From: Sipunculus nudus
Taxonomy: Eukaryota > Annelida > Sipuncula > Golfingiida > Sipunculidae
Length of the DNA stretch: 64,000 nucleotides
Assembly (NCBI GenBank): GCA_026874595.1
Contig: CM049310.1
Location: 33,605,558-33,669,557 of the forward strand
Reading direction: 5' to 3'
Made by a program: the position numbers and the translations under genes. Under the pieces are notes generated by a model. That model was given only the letters and a program-made list of their open reading frames with translations. It did no database searches and was not told where the DNA came from. The first letter of the stretch is position 1. Every line of letters starts with the position of its first letter. This document shows positions 39,531 to 53,157 of the stretch, piece after piece.

Positions 39531-40530
39531 CTTTGAACACCCAGAAAGCTGCTGTATAGGTAACGCTTGACCCACAGGGTGCAAGCGTTACATAGGAGTA
39601 CGGTAATGAGTTAATATGATGTAATATGAGTTTAAACATGTATATGTGCATAACAAAATGCAAATATGACAATCACTGAGGATAACACATACAATATGCA
39701 CACTTCTTTCCAATATGGTCTTCGAAATAGCAAAAGGATATTTGGACAACAGCAGACTGGTTAGAAAAACAATTTTTTAGTCAGGCAATGTTTAGTTGGT
39801 AGTTGAAAATCATTCCAATGTCAGTACAATGTGAACCAAACAAACGTTACAACACGCATATTCAGTTTGCATTTCCATTGATTATATTATACATATCACC
39901 AATGAAAAATTTTTAAATGGCTCCACTCTATAATGAACAGGTAACAACTTCACATGGTCCAATTCACCAACACAAATATGTGTTCTCGGTGGTACATTTA
40001 ACATATAAATTATATTATTTTGGACACCTGTAATCTATCCTCAATTTTCTTAGACAGCCAAGTGCGCCCGCATAAACGTAATGGCATTGAATTAATTATA
40101 GCAGACACTAGTAATGTCCTAGTTTTAATATTAAATGTACTGCTGTTACGATAAAGGAATACGAGTTTTTTTATCTCTTTTAACCAAAATATTCACCTGG
40201 CCATAAGGTAATTGTTATAAATATATGCCTAAATATGTGACAGTGGATTTGAATTTAATTACATTACCCTTACAAGACACGTTCAGTCAGCCAGCCTTAC
40301 GCTTCAGTAGTATAATTGAATATAGGTTAATATATATTTACATAGCTGAGCTATTCATTGATTTCAGAATTATACAACAGAAAACTACCTTTTGACTAAA
40401 ACAACTGGTCGGCTCATTCAAGTGTTTTTCTTAAGAGCGCCAGGACTGTTTAGTCTGTGAAAAAATATATATACAATGTAGAATATGCCTCATTTAGTTT
40501 TACAACAGTCAAAGCACCTGTCTTTTGTTT

Positions 40531-40603
<73 letters not shown>

Positions 40604-40607
40604 CATA

Positions 40608-40782
40608 CAGTGGAACCCCACAATTACGACAAACCTTGGGGACTGACCAAAGTGGTCGTCATTTGGGGGTGGTCGTATTTGTGGAACTTTAAGTTACGTG
40701 CATCGTATATTCGGGACCAAGAAAAGTGGTCGTAATTGTGGGGGTGGTCGCAATTGCGGGGTGGTCGCTAGGCGGGGTTCCA

Positions 40783-40785
<3 letters not shown>
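40608..40785. mobile_element. 178-bp MITE inside a (TA)n microsatellite
   Basis: Ends CAGTGGAACCCC and GGGGTTCCACTG are perfect 12-bp inverted repeats flanked by TA. The interior repeats GTGGTCGTAATTG-type motifs. (AT)n tracts lie on both sides (40539-40607 and 40786-40855). This fits a pogo/mariner MITE that chose a TA target. Confidence 0.8.
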
Positions 40786-40857
<72 letters not shown>

Positions 40858-42064
40858 AGGCCTACGTGAGAACAGAAGGCGCCATACTCAATATTAAAAT
40901 TTTTATGTGGAACTCAGGTTTTTGTTATAGGTGCAATAGCCAGTTACTAAGTCGAAAAATAGCGTAATAGGCTTTGCTTGCCAGTTGATGGTTTGCAATC
41001 CCCTGCGAATCATTTCATACAGTTTGCTTTTCTGTGATGCAGGGTTCACTCCACACCTTCATTGCTATGTTGTAAATAGGTGGAAATAGTTTATTTAATT
41101 AAATATAGTTTAATTAATATTTCATATCAATTTTATTTTCTTCATTTTAAAATTACATGATTTAAATCCTCTATTTCATGTCCACACAGAGTACATGCAG
41201 GGTAAAAAAATTGAAGTATGTGCTTGTTAGCTGAAGGTATCAGTTAAGAGGCTCGCTTGTAGTCTGTCTATGTTAACCGCAAAAGGATTAAGTTAACATT
41301 TGGAAGGTATTTCTGATATTATGAGTCTCAATGATTTTTTTGTCCTCTGGCCTCGAGGTCCATTTTTAAATTTCAATATTGTGATACTCTCTCCGTTAAT
41401 ATTCTTTCCCATTCTGTTAGTTTCGGTGGATATTGCAGTAGAATATGTGGAGATGTTAGGTTTTATTTTAAGTTAATTTAAATAATTCTATAAATCCAGA
41501 AAAGGGATAGTTATCTGTAGTCTTACTGATTAAGCCAAGCTACATCAGCGAGGATGAGAGGAACAAAACTGATTCAAAAGTCACCGGGTGACAACAAGTG
41601 ATATTTTAAATACAGGACGAATGCACCGATTGGTTGAAAAATAGAGGAACAACATCAGTGATGGTTCATCATCTTTAAGTCTGTCTGGACAAGGATGAAT
41701 ATACTAGCTTTCAAATCATATATATTAATTCCTTGCAGTCAGGGAATAAAATGAGATTCACAATTCCATGGCACTTTTAAAAGTTCATTAAAATCAGTTT
41801 CATGAATTCATTAAATTCTATTACACACACACACACACATATATATATACATATATATACATACATATTGTATATACCGATATATGCATTTTTGTTTCTT
41901 TCTTTGTGGGCAAACAAATATACAGTGCTGCTTTATCCTTTCATTCATTGGCAAGTATATGTACTGTGTGGTAATCTATAGCATTCCCATTGAGTAATTT
42001 AGTGTATTCCCATCAAGGCGCACGGTGAATCTCCAGGTAGATTGACTGAAAACAACCTACGAGG

Positions 42065-42400
42065 TTAAGGAGCCACTGACCCTGTAGCTGGTGTTGCTGG
42101 ATGCAATGAAACTGCCGCCTGGGTTGGCACCTGTCTGGTTGGCGAGGTTAAAGCAGCTGCCATGGTTACGGGGGATCTATTGACCCTGGAGCTGATGTTG
42201 CTGGATGCAAAGAAACGATTGCCTGGGTTGGCACTTGTCTTGTGGCTGGGTTGGAGGCAGCTGCCTTGCTAGCAGGGGACCCACTGACCCTGAACCTGGT
42301 GTTGCTTGATGGTAAGAAGCAGCTGCATGGGTGGGCACTGCTTTTGGCAGGGTAAGAGACAATGTCGTGGTGGCAGCTGCCTTGGTTGTAGGGGAGCCAA
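42065..42400. repeat. Tandem repeat of about 118 bp, GC-richer
   Basis: Three units share 'ccactgaccctg-agctg' and 'gttgctggatgcaa', then 'gcctgggttggcac'. On the minus strand the units read as Pro/Thr/Ala-rich peptide (VPTHAAASYHQATPGSGS), but the frame breaks between units. Confidence 0.6.
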
Positions 42401-44389
42401 CATCCAATACTGCCTGGTCAGTCTGTTGCTCATTGCTGATCCTTACACATGCTTTTGTACCATAGATTTTCAACTTTTCACATGTCATTTAACTTTCATC
42501 AACAGAAAATCAGTGTAGTATTTCCTAATCAGTCTGACTGCACAAGTTGCCTTTTTTCTTTACTTTCCACATGAATATTCTTTAACATGATGTTCCAACA
42601 TGAACATTAGACCATCTACCATTTTACTTTCCCAAGCAGTACCAACATCTAGTGTTGCCTTGTTACTATTTCAGTCTTTCATATACTGTTTCACTTTCAT
42701 CAATCGTACCACTATCTACTGTTGACTGGTTTGCATTTTCGAACTTCAATATAACATTTTACTTTCACCAATAGTTCCAGTATATATTTTCCAGTTTACT
42801 GTTCACAGTGAATATTAAACCGTATCTACCATTTACCATTCTACTCATAACCGTAACACTATCTTGTATTACCTGGTCAGTCTGTTGCACATTGTTCGGG
42901 TCTTTTACAAGAATAGAAAGAAAATGTCAACCTTTCATATAATATTGGACTTTCGCCCACCGTATCATTAGCACGTACTACCCGGTCAATCTGTTAAACG
43001 CTGTTTGTTTCTTTTACCTGCCTTTCCACCATGAATTTACAATTCTTCATTAACAGTTCGACTATCAAGTGTTGCCTGGTCAGACTGTTGCATATGTTGT
43101 TTCTGTAATTTTACTTTTCACCATGAATATTAAAGCTACTTCTACAATTATACCATATTACTTACAATAATACCACTATCTAGTATTGCCTGGACAGTCT
43201 GTCACACGCCGTTTGGGTCTTTTTTCACTAATTTCCTACATGAGTATTAAACCTTCATGAGCCATGTAACCATTCTACTTACAACAGTACGACTATCTCG
43301 ACTTGTCTGAGCAGTCTCTTGCACAATGTCTTTTTTCTTTCACCTGGATATCCACCATGTACATAAGACCATCTACCACTTACTGTCACCAACAATAATA
43401 CTGTCTAATATTGCCTGGTCAGTCTGTTAAATATTGTTGTTTATGTCTTTTCCAGATATTGCCACCGTGCATATTAAACCTTGAGCTACCATTGTGCCAT
43501 TCCGTTTACAAGCAGCACTATCTACTATTGTCTGGTCAGTCTGTTAAACATTGTTGTTTATGTATTTTCAATATTTCCACAAAGAATATTATACCTTAAT
43601 CTACCGTTACTTTTCTACTCACAAAAATACCACCTTGAATATTAAACCACCATCTACCGTTTTACCATTCTACTTTCAACTAGTATTACCCGGTCAGTTT
43701 GTTACATGTGATTGTTTTGTGTCTTTCCCAGACTTACTACCGTGATTATTAATCCTTTAACAGCACTATTCCCTAGTACTGCCTGGTTAATCTGTTGTAC
43801 ATTTTGTTCGCGTCTTTTTACACTAATTTCCAGCATTAATATTAAAACCCCATCTACCATTTTACCATTCAACTGATAACAGTACCACCATCTCATATTT
43901 CTCAATCTTTTGCACATCGTGGTTTATTTCTTTCACACGCATTTTCACCACGAATATTAAACCATCTATAATTTTACTGCCACCAACAATACCACCATCT
44001 AGTATTACCAAAATACATTTTTAAATGGGATTTTTGTATTAAGTCCTTGACAAAAACAAAAGCCAATGGCATAAACAAGCGTTCATGAAAGTTGGAAACA
44101 TCACCAAATAAAGATAATCACCAATAATTTTCAGCATTTCATATACCATTTCACTGTCACCAACAATACCACTCACTAGGATTGCTTGATCAGTCTGTCG
44201 CAAATTATTGTTTCTGCTTTCATATATGATTTTCCACAATGAAAATTTAACCTTCCACTACCATTTTACCATTCTTCATACAACAGTACCACTCTCCAGT
44301 ATTGCCTAGTTAGTCTGCTGCACATTGTTCCACACTATTTTCCAACATAAAAAAAAACCCTTATCTACCATTTAACCATTCTGCATACA
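42390..44389. repeat. Degenerate tandem array, left part
   Basis: At least a dozen diverged units of about 100-160 bp carry 'tattgcctggtcagtctgttg-acattgtt', 'tctttcacc-tgaatattaaacc' and 'atctaccattttac'. In minus-strand sense a unit reads QQTDQAILD, but many units have stop codons (for example TAA in place of CAA). I therefore treat it as non-coding or decayed. Confidence 0.65.
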
Positions 44390-45005
44390 CAAGGTTCGTA
44401 CGTCCCTAAAGAGACACAATTATTGAGATTTGAAAATTCCGTACTTAAGAAGAAATTTCTCAAAAGTCATGAAAAAGTCATGAATTTTTAATTTCTTACT
44501 GTCTAAAAATATTTTTTTGTCAACTTTATTATATTTATTAAAGTATTAACATGACACATGGAAACCACCTTAACGCGGCTAAACCTGGGCATTTCTCCCC
44601 TAAGCTTGCTGTTCTAACCTAGGTTCTTTCCTCTCTGGGTGGTAACCCCCCCCCCCCTTTGCCCCCTCGCCATTCTTACGAATATTTTCACATAATACTA
44701 AAACTATGCCATCGCACTCTTCATTCAGCTAAACATGAGTTCATGATTCAGAGTTTCAAGTTTTGCCTGGTTTCTGTAGAATACCATGTGAACAAAATTC
44801 TCAAACTTTTCCTTATTGGCGTATTCATTGCAACAACATGTTTTTTTTTCCTAGTGCATTTTCACATCACAGGAGCGAAGCTTAAATGCTGCCTGTAAGA
44901 CGAATAAATGGTTGGTATTTTCACTGTAATTTGCACTGAAAAAAAATTATTTAAGCCTACGAGCATAAGATGTTATAATCATAAATAAAATATTTTTTTA
45001 TATAT

Positions 45006-45159
45006 TGTTACGGTGACATAAAAGGGGACCGAACCGTTTCGCTAGTGAAGCTTGCTGTGCTAGCGAAGCGGTTGGTACGCCGGACTTGTGCGCCACCGTT
45101 ATGGGTTCGAATCCAGGATCGGCCCAGGATTTTCTCCTCAATTATTTGTCTTCGTAACA
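45006..45159 (+). repeat. Left LTR with Pol III-type A and B boxes
   Basis: TAGCGAAGCGGTTGGTACGC fits a tRNA A box (TRGCNNAGNGG) and GGTTCGAATCC is a perfect B box, at 45061-45080 and 45104-45114. TG...CA ends. Confidence 0.7.
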
Positions 45160-45289
45160 AAATGGGGGCTCGTCTAACGTGACGTTTAACTTTGTGGCCC
45201 AGGGAATAAGCTCACCAAAGTGTGACTCCTGGGATAATTAGTCTTGTTCTGATAGCAGAACACTCTTAAGAGGCTCTTAAGAGGGGGTT

Positions 45290-45446
45290 TGTTACGGGGT
45301 GACATAAAAGCAGACCGAACGGTCTCGCAAGTGAAGCTTGCTTTGCCAAGCGAAGCGGTTGGTACGCCGGACTTGTGCGCCACCATTATGGGTTCGAATC
45401 CAGGATCGGCCCAGGATTTTCCCCTCATTTATTTGTCTTCGTAACA
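45290..45446 (+). repeat. Right LTR with Pol III-type A and B boxes
   Basis: Same organisation as the left LTR, with the B box GGTTCGAATCC conserved and the A-box segment AAGCGAAGCGGTTGGTACGC. Both boxes are retained although other parts have diverged. Confidence 0.7.
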
Positions 45447-46614
45447 ATATTTTACGGGGATGCAAGACTTTCATGTTTTTAAAAATAAAACTTAAAAAGT
45501 GTTAAAAATAAAAAAAAAAATGCTTCCATTTTCAAAATATTAAAAATAACAATGTTACTTTCAAAATTATTACAATGGTAATACAATAAGAGACTTCATA
45601 GCTCCCTTTTTCCGGGAGCCTATCGAGTGTTGATACTAAATTTCTGACCTCATGGCGGTCTATTACATCGTGAATTCGTTATGTTTATGCTGGAAATGGT
45701 CGTATATCACTCAATGTTTATCAGTGGACATAACGGATAAATACTTGTTACACATTGGCATTGAGTAACATTTCGTGGCCCGTGCATGCCATATAGCATT
45801 CTCTACACAGCAGGACTATCTTTGAATGTCAAGGATTAACCTCCTGCACACATTCATTCACACAGCATGCACACTTTTACGCCGAAATCGAGCTATTGCG
45901 CCTGGGAATTGTAAATTGCAATAATTAAGGCAATCGAGCAAATATAGAGCACGCATTGTCAAAATTAATTCCAAATGTAATGGTTATAAAGAATATTAAT
46001 TATTGTTTGAAATCTCGTTTTACGGATGAACTACATTGCGGTGTTATTTTGTTGACGTGGCGGTGTCAATGTATATAAACAGTATCACGTGCAACCCGGT
46101 GTAAATACTTGTTTTGGTAATGGGCGTAATTCATGTGTTGTCTGGGTCCATATGGTCCGCAATGTTTTTATACAGTGATTGGCCCAGCAATCAGGGTCAG
46201 TTTTAAGGAAGGCCTCTGAAGTACCGTGCTGGGTGATCAAGCTCCTCTCATCTGCCTCGGCAGATCTTGATCCTGTGTGCAAGGTGCAGAGGTTGCCCAT
46301 ATGGTTTGGGCGGGAACCGTTTCCGCCTATACCTGCTTTCACAGATAAGGCCCGTACCCCTAGCAGAAATATCGGGAAGTTATGAAATCATGCACAAGCC
46401 GGTCTGCCGGGCTGCCAAAATCAAGAGTTAAAAAATTTAAGGCTTTAAAATATCGAAATGGAGCATTTTCCAAGAAATTTACCTGAAAGGTATCGCAGAA
46501 AAAGAGCCACGGTCTACATAAATGGAATGAGTCAACAACACTAAGAACGCCAAAGTCTTCCGCCTTATTATTTACCGGTAACTTCAAATCTTTTTCATGC
46601 TTCTAAACAATATG

Positions 46615-46831
46615 CAGGGGCGGATCCAGGATTTAGGAAAAGGGGGGGGGGGGGTCCAACCCAGGAGGACAAATGAAAACCCTAAAAAAAAAGGTCCTCA
46701 GGTCTGAAAAAGGGGGGGTCCAGGCGGCAAAATTTTGTCTGAAGCCCTTAAAAAAAACGTTGTTTCTGGTGAAAAAGGGGGGGGGGGGGGGTCCGGACCC
46801 CCTGGACCCCCCCCCCCTGGATCCGCTTCTG
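46615..46831. mobile_element. 217-bp MITE with GGGGCGGATCC ends
   Basis: Left CAGGGGCGGATCCAGG and right CCTGGATCCGCTTCTG are inverted repeats. The 5-bp flank ATATG is duplicated (46610-46614 and 46832-46836). The interior holds two poly-G runs and one poly-C run. Confidence 0.7.
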
Positions 46832-47206
46832 ATATGTATTATTCAATCATCTGCAATTTACGCGGTGTTTAAAATCAACTGTAATCCCAATACTATGTCC
46901 TGTGTACAGCCGGTTCAAGCGTGCGTAATGGCTGACGGCAAGAAATATTATGACAGGACGTGAACGCTTAGGAACCAGCCAAACACTTAAAAAGGTGTAT
47001 TTTGCTGTTATTTTATCTAAGAACATATTTTATTTCATGACTGTATAGGAGCATCCACTGTTATTGTTTACTTGCCCCCATCCCCACGCATGCGCACTGG
47101 CTGGAAGGCAAAAGCCTACCCTGTCCACTGCAGTGTCAAGTGCTGTTTATATGGCTGGGCCAGCTTTGTTTTCTGTGTAGTTTCCCTATGCTCTGCACAC
47201 GCAAAT

Positions 47207-47347
47207 ATGCCGCAGTTATACAACTTACAACACTATGTGGACACTTTAGATCAGACATCAAAGGAGAAGTATTTATACAAATTTCATATGAATGAGGAAT
47301 CAGTAGCTCTGCCTGACCCATACAAGCTTGAAGAGGGCTGGTGTGAG
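47207..47347 (+). pseudogene. First-exon-like remnant of a repetitive invertebrate gene family
   Basis: An ORF from ATG 47207 encodes MPQLYNLQHYVDTLDQ, then SKEKYLYKFH, then LPDPYKLEEGW. The 'KYL-KF-------DPY-L--GW' pattern recalls the opening of multi-copy, transposon-like uncharacterised proteins common in molluscs and cnidarians. Continuity is lost after GWCE, and no partner exon is seen. It lies inside the 5.4-kb insertion, which could be its parent element. The family link is from memory and weak. Confidence 0.35.
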
Positions 47348-47589
47348 ATAATATGGAAGCTTAGCCTGACAATGGCCACATTCACCAGTAACTTATTGAC
47401 CGGCCAAATCCTTTTATAAATAGGCCCAACAAGGCATACAGGTCCCTAATTACTTCAGGTGTGGAAATGCTTCCTCAAGACAAAGGTCATACCATCACAA
47501 AATGTTAATAAGAAGCCTCATGATATACATTTTATTTTATTACACTTTGTTAATAGTGATAATTGCATTCAATAACCAGGCTACAATAA

Positions 47590-47945
47590 AACATACTCAA
47601 AAGACTAAAACAACAACTATAAATATATAAATATATATATATATATATTTTATTTTATATATGATAGAGGGCCCTACTCTTCTGGTGCAGGCTTCCTAGC
47701 AGAATTGTGTTATAAATAGATAAATAAATAACTATATATGCATATATGTATTAATTATGTATATATATATATATACTTACACATATATATATATTATGAA
47801 ATATATTGATTTTAAATTATATTAATGTATATTAAATATAGATATATTATATAAATAATGAATATTTATTAATTATATTTATATTGTATATTTACACTTG
47901 AACATATTACATATTTTTATATATTATATATTTATATACAACATG

Positions 47946-47995
<50 letters not shown>

Positions 47996-48011
47996 TTATA
48001 TACAACATGTA

Positions 48012-48049
<38 letters not shown>

Positions 48050-48470
48050 CATATATTTATTATATATATAAATGAATATAAATAATATTGATTACATAAT
48101 TGATATAAATGTTTCATATAATATATTATATATATTAATTAAACAACATACATATTATATATATTAAATTATTTAATTATATTTATTACAAAATTGATAT
48201 TAATGTTTTATATTAAAAATATTATATTTATATAGATCAAACAAAATATTTATAAATATTAATTGTTAAGATTTAGTTTATTATGAAATATATTTATTAT
48301 TAATTATAATACTCTTATATTATATATATTGTATATATTAATATATACATATTCATTATATTTTTACTGCATATTTACATGTTATACATGTAATTCTATA
48401 CATATATTAGTTACATATTGTATATTTCTATTTAAATATACATGTAAAAGAAATATATGTATATATATAA
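47590..48470. repeat. Extremely AT-rich block with (TA)n tracts
   Basis: Nearly all A and T, with long TA runs at 47948-47990 and 48016-48044. Poly-Ile/Tyr ORFs here are artefacts. Confidence 0.85.
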
Positions 48471-49748
48471 AAAAGAAAGCTAATTCCTGCCTCCTCCTTG
48501 TGTCTGTTTGCTAGAGCACCCAATAGTTGTTGCGGAATCTTAACTGATGATTAACACATTGTTGATGGAGAGGAGCAGAGCGAATAAAGCATCTTTGGAT
48601 GAGACAAACCCAATGGCAACAATGCTTTTGGGCTTATTAAATGGTTGGAGAAGTACTTTACAATTGGAAATTAACCGTAAAATTTATGACATAACCAAGA
48701 TAAAGACAGAGCAGTAAGGGCCAGTCAGTAGTGTAACACCATACAGCAAACATGGTTGGCTGGGTCAGCAGCTCAGTGTCTTGCCTACCAGCCCTTCAGC
48801 TGTCAGCAGGCAGTGGGGGATGTGACGTCACTGTGGAAGCTCCTTAGTAGCACAACCATATTAGTAGTTAGCTGATGGTACTGGATATCTATTAAAAAGG
48901 TAAAATTAACTACCTTAATCAAGATCCTTTTTTAATTCCATAATTCAAACTAACAAATTTGTTAAACATTAAAAAATTTTAATACATGTGGTAAAAGAAG
49001 AAAGTAGCAAGTAAAATAAGCTACTGAAAAAATATATTTTATTACACTACTGTAGTATTCAAATTAAGTAGTTTAATAGGCAAATGTGTGCGTGTTAAAT
49101 GGGCAGATTAGCTGGAATGACAAACTTTTGAATTTTAGGCACTTAACATTGACCTGAATGGGGCTGTTCTTGCTAACCTAAATTAAACAGTGCATGTCTT
49201 TTCATATCATATACCACACTGTGTTCACTCTTTGGTCATTGTCACCTCTCTATTTGAAGGTATTTAATTAAAAGTTTTAAGTTTTATATTTTTTTCTCAA
49301 CGTCAAGTGATCTAAGAAATGTTTTCATTTAAACTTTGAATCTAAAAAAAAACACTGTGCAAGACTGAACTGTTAAACATTTAGCTCTTGACTTAACGAT
49401 TCCATGTGTTCGTTTTTATGGTTTAACAGCTTAAACACAAAGCGTATGCAACCAATATTATCTTACAAATAAGAGCGGATATATCCACATTTTTATGCCT
49501 CCTCTCATACATGAACAAAAGTGCATATTTAGCTGCTGAAATAATTACTTGTAAATGTAGTTAACTATATATGTATTGCTTTAGCTTTATTCTTCGTATG
49601 TAAATGATCAAGGGTAAACTGCATCAAGTGTTTCCTAAGTAACATTTACATGTCAAAGTGACGAGGGAAAAGTTATGATTTTTTTTGTCGCAGGTCATGT
49701 TCAGTTAAAATCATGAAATTTTAATTTTCTCAAAGTGTATGAACCCTG

Positions 49749-50260
49749 ATATTTAATTCATACAACTGTACTACTATCTCGTATTGCATGGTCAGTCTAA
49801 TACACTTCGTTGTTTCTTTCGCCGTGAATGTTAAACCAATCATCATTTTACTGTCACCTACAGTACCACTATCTATAGCCATGGGAACACGACTCAGTAG
49901 CCATTTATATTTGGCGGGTATACCTGACGTGACAATACGCTGGTCGTAGATCTTCCAATTATTTTTCCAATCGTTTCCATATATTTCAACCATGAATATT
50001 TTACCTTCGACTACCAGTTTACCATTCCACATACGACTGCCATTTTATCATTCCACATACAACAGGACAGTCTGTTGCACACCATTGTTGTTGCGTTCAC
50101 GTGTGTTTCCATAATGAATATTAACCCTTCACCTGCTTCATCTACGCTAACAACACCACCTTGAACATATTATCTTCATCTACCATCAACATTAAATATA
50201 CAACGATGCCACACTCAAGTTATTGCCTGGTCAGTCTGTTGTGCATTGTTATTTGCCAGT
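49749..50260. repeat. Degenerate tandem array, right part
   Basis: The unit motifs 'tcgtattgcatggtcagtct', 'gaatgttaaacca' and 'tattgcctggtcagtctgttg' resume here after the insertion, for four to five units. Confidence 0.6.
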
Positions 50261-53157
50261 TCCTTTGGCACTGTTACAAATATCATTTATGCATATCATT
50301 TTCATTGTTTTACATCCTCCTAAAATTGTCATCTGTCTAGTCAATGCAAACAATGTTTTTTTTTTTTTTTTTTTTTTTTTGCTTTTCTTCATTACCATTC
50401 ATCTTTATATGAAGGGAGATGAATAACAGTTGCAATCTAAAAGATCGCCTAATCAGGTGGGATCAACTAGACTGAAATTAAAATATCACAGATTTGCATA
50501 ATTATATGCATGATTGGGATCATGAACCAAACTCATTGAATGTTGCTTATTTATTGTTCTAGGAATATTCTTTTTTATAATTGTCAGGAAAAACTACAGT
50601 AGCGACATGGGCTATTATACTACTAAAATCCAGTATTTTAACCAATAAAACCCTGCTTTCATATGGTACTCAAGTTTTGCTGAGACTTACCGTCTTAGGT
50701 GAGCGGGTTGATGATTGGTAACCTTAGCAACCTGTCTTTGGAGAACCTGTAGGTCTTTGGATTATATCTGAAGATGCCTTAGGATTCTCTGGTACCGAGT
50801 TCTTGAAGTTTTTTATTCGATGGCATTTTTCTGAGTATGAGATAAAACTATCAAAGATCTTTGAACATACAAAATGTCAGGCTGATACGTTAATCATCTC
50901 TTTTGAGAAATGTGCATTTGGGATAAGAGCTGCAATAAATTTTGCTACTCCTTGTCATGTACAATATTGAGTTAATGTGAGACGTGCATATACATTCCCG
51001 CCGACACAGTTCAATGTCATTAGGTGCAAAATGAAACATAACATCCATTTATTAGTGTATACTGTTTTCTCGTCTTAAAAAAATGCGCTCAAAAGGAAGC
51101 AGAATACCATTACATATTTTCTTCTGTACTCAACTGCTGCCAGTGTAATTGATTCTTAAACAGTGAAGACACTGTTACGGAAGCTCATATAAATAGATCA
51201 CGTATGCGTGATGAACACAAATTTTGTAATGGAGATAAAACAAATCAGATTCTGTAACTCTAGGCAGCGTGAAATGTCTAGGGGGATGAATGAAGAAGTC
51301 AGTGGTTTTTAGTTATCAAATAACTATAATTTTTTCTTAAAACAACCCTAACTTTACAGTACACTAAATCAATACAATTACAAAGTACAATAACAGTATA
51401 ACATCAAATCAATATAATCACACAGCCTAATAAGTGCACAGTACCTGGATACCACCAAGGCCACAACGACAAGTTCTTTAAAATGTATACTCTCGGAGAA
51501 TAACAGTCCAATGTAAAGCTCTTGTACAATCCAGAAAGGAAACTGAAGACCAAACAAGACCCGTCACAAAATCCAGGAGAAAATCTAAAGAAAATCTATA
51601 ATTGCCGCACTCATCGGAATAGGTACCACAAACTGACACACACGCTTCTGTGTCCGCTGGAATCTTCTCTCCTCTCTCTCCCGGCTCTAAAACACAGCCA
51701 GCCCCTTTATAAAACTTTTCACCCCAAGCCGAGAATTTTCCACTTCTCGAACATTCTAAGGTTAGGGTAATTAGGGTTCCCACGTGAGCTCGCCCCGGCT
51801 CTGCCAGGCGAGAAAGCCCCAAGCTAGCATGTCAACGAGAATTCAATCAGTACGGATTAAACTGAGAGTGCAACACGCGGCCAGGCAAGAGCGCTACATC
51901 ACGAGTTACGCCCGTGTCACACAAAAAAAGGGCACCTGTAACAACACCTGTGGATTGTTCCTCATCTGTCCATTATGTTTCATGTTATCTGGTTATATGG
52001 CCATTGACAGGGTACAGATTCTAACCTCTGGAAGGTCAATGCAAGGATATTCCTGTAATCGTTTTTGAAACCATGAAACCATACAAAAGGTAATTTTTCA
52101 CTCAGTAAAGAGAGTACTGGTCATTCTAAAGTCTTTTCCTATTCATGTGCTCTTCTGGTAAGCAATGTGGTTTTTACCAATGGTTTGTACCATGGCTATG
52201 AATACTAAGTCTATATGATGTTTTTTCCTTGACTGTGTTCAACTTTCATAATATAGGACATGCTTGTCAGAATTGGGAAAACGGGCCTATTTTGTCTGCA
52301 GATTGATAACCTTTAGTTGTAAGCCCTCCAGAATTGTAACAAAAGCTTGTTCTAATCTCCCTCCTCTTCTGCTGCAGCTTCACCTAACAGGATGCGGGAC
52401 CTTATGTTGTGTCTCTCCAAGAAGGACTAAAGCCACCCATTAGTCGCAGCAAAACTTTGTCTAGTGCATGAGAACTTCTTGTATAATGGGTCTTGTGACA
52501 GGGATATTCTTTGTTCTTGCAGGTAAAACCAACCCAGGGTACAAAACCAGCCCAAAATGTCTTGCTTGTGGTATTTTTGTGGCCTTTCTAACTTTGAATT
52601 TAACATTGCCATTTTAGTTCAGCCAACTGAAAGCCAGTCTTAGAAGGCTACATAAAAATCTTATGAGCCTATTTCTCGGGAACCAGGGAATGGCTCATTA
52701 TGAAACGTGGAGTGATTAATCGCATTGAAGATCAAAAGAAGGCAACACAGGAACTTATTTCTTTATAGCAAATGCATAATAATAATATCAAATTTGAGAT
52801 TGGTCACCTTATTCATAGACGAAAAATCTGATCAGCGTATTTCTCGGGAACCACTGATTGAATCATTATAAAACATGGTGCGAATATTGGTCTTCATGTT
52901 CTGTAACTGCTTCTCTGGTACGAAGATGGGCCATTTGTGTCCACACATGTTGGTAAACACATTTTGTTATACAAGTTATTCCCTTCAAATTCTTTATCAT
53001 CATCATATCACCTTGTCACCAGACTTGCAAGGGTAATACACGCCTCTCAGTTGCATGAACCCTACTGTCACAGATGTATCAAACCACAGCGCCTTAAGGG
53101 TTGTTTCAAATTCTGAGGGCACAGTGCAGGAGCTTCTATCCACTGTTTCTTCTTGCA

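Larger units (their letters stand above)
45006..45446 (+). mobile_element. TRIM (miniature LTR retrotransposon) with tRNA-like LTRs
   Basis: Two LTRs (45006-45159 and 45290-45446) begin TGTTACGG and end CGTAACA, nearly 90% identical by eye. Three bases after the left LTR lies TGGGGGCTCGTC (45163-45174), complementary to the 3' end of tRNA-Pro as a primer-binding site would be. A purine tract AAGAGGGGG precedes the right LTR. Flanks are ATAT at 45002-45005 and 45447-45450, consistent with a 4-bp target duplication. The internal part is 130 bp, with no coding capacity. Confidence 0.75.
44390..49748. mobile_element. 5.4-kb insertion splitting the tandem array
   Basis: The array stops at 44389 and resumes at about 49749. 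The junction ends are CAAGGTTCGTAC and, reverse-complemented, CAGGGTTCATAC (10 of 12 identical), followed on both sides by 'catgaa-ttttaatt'. A target duplication is not clear. It contains a TRIM, a MITE, an ORF remnant and an AT-rich block. Confidence 0.4.

Noticed and set aside
45060-45115. tRNA gene (also 45360-45410 and 34999-35072)
   Set aside because: A and B boxes are present but the anticodon and acceptor stems do not pair, and the first two lie inside LTRs.
47932-48117. Ile/Tyr-repeat ORFs (also at 40457, 55711, 61161)
   Set aside because: Translations of (TA)n microsatellites.
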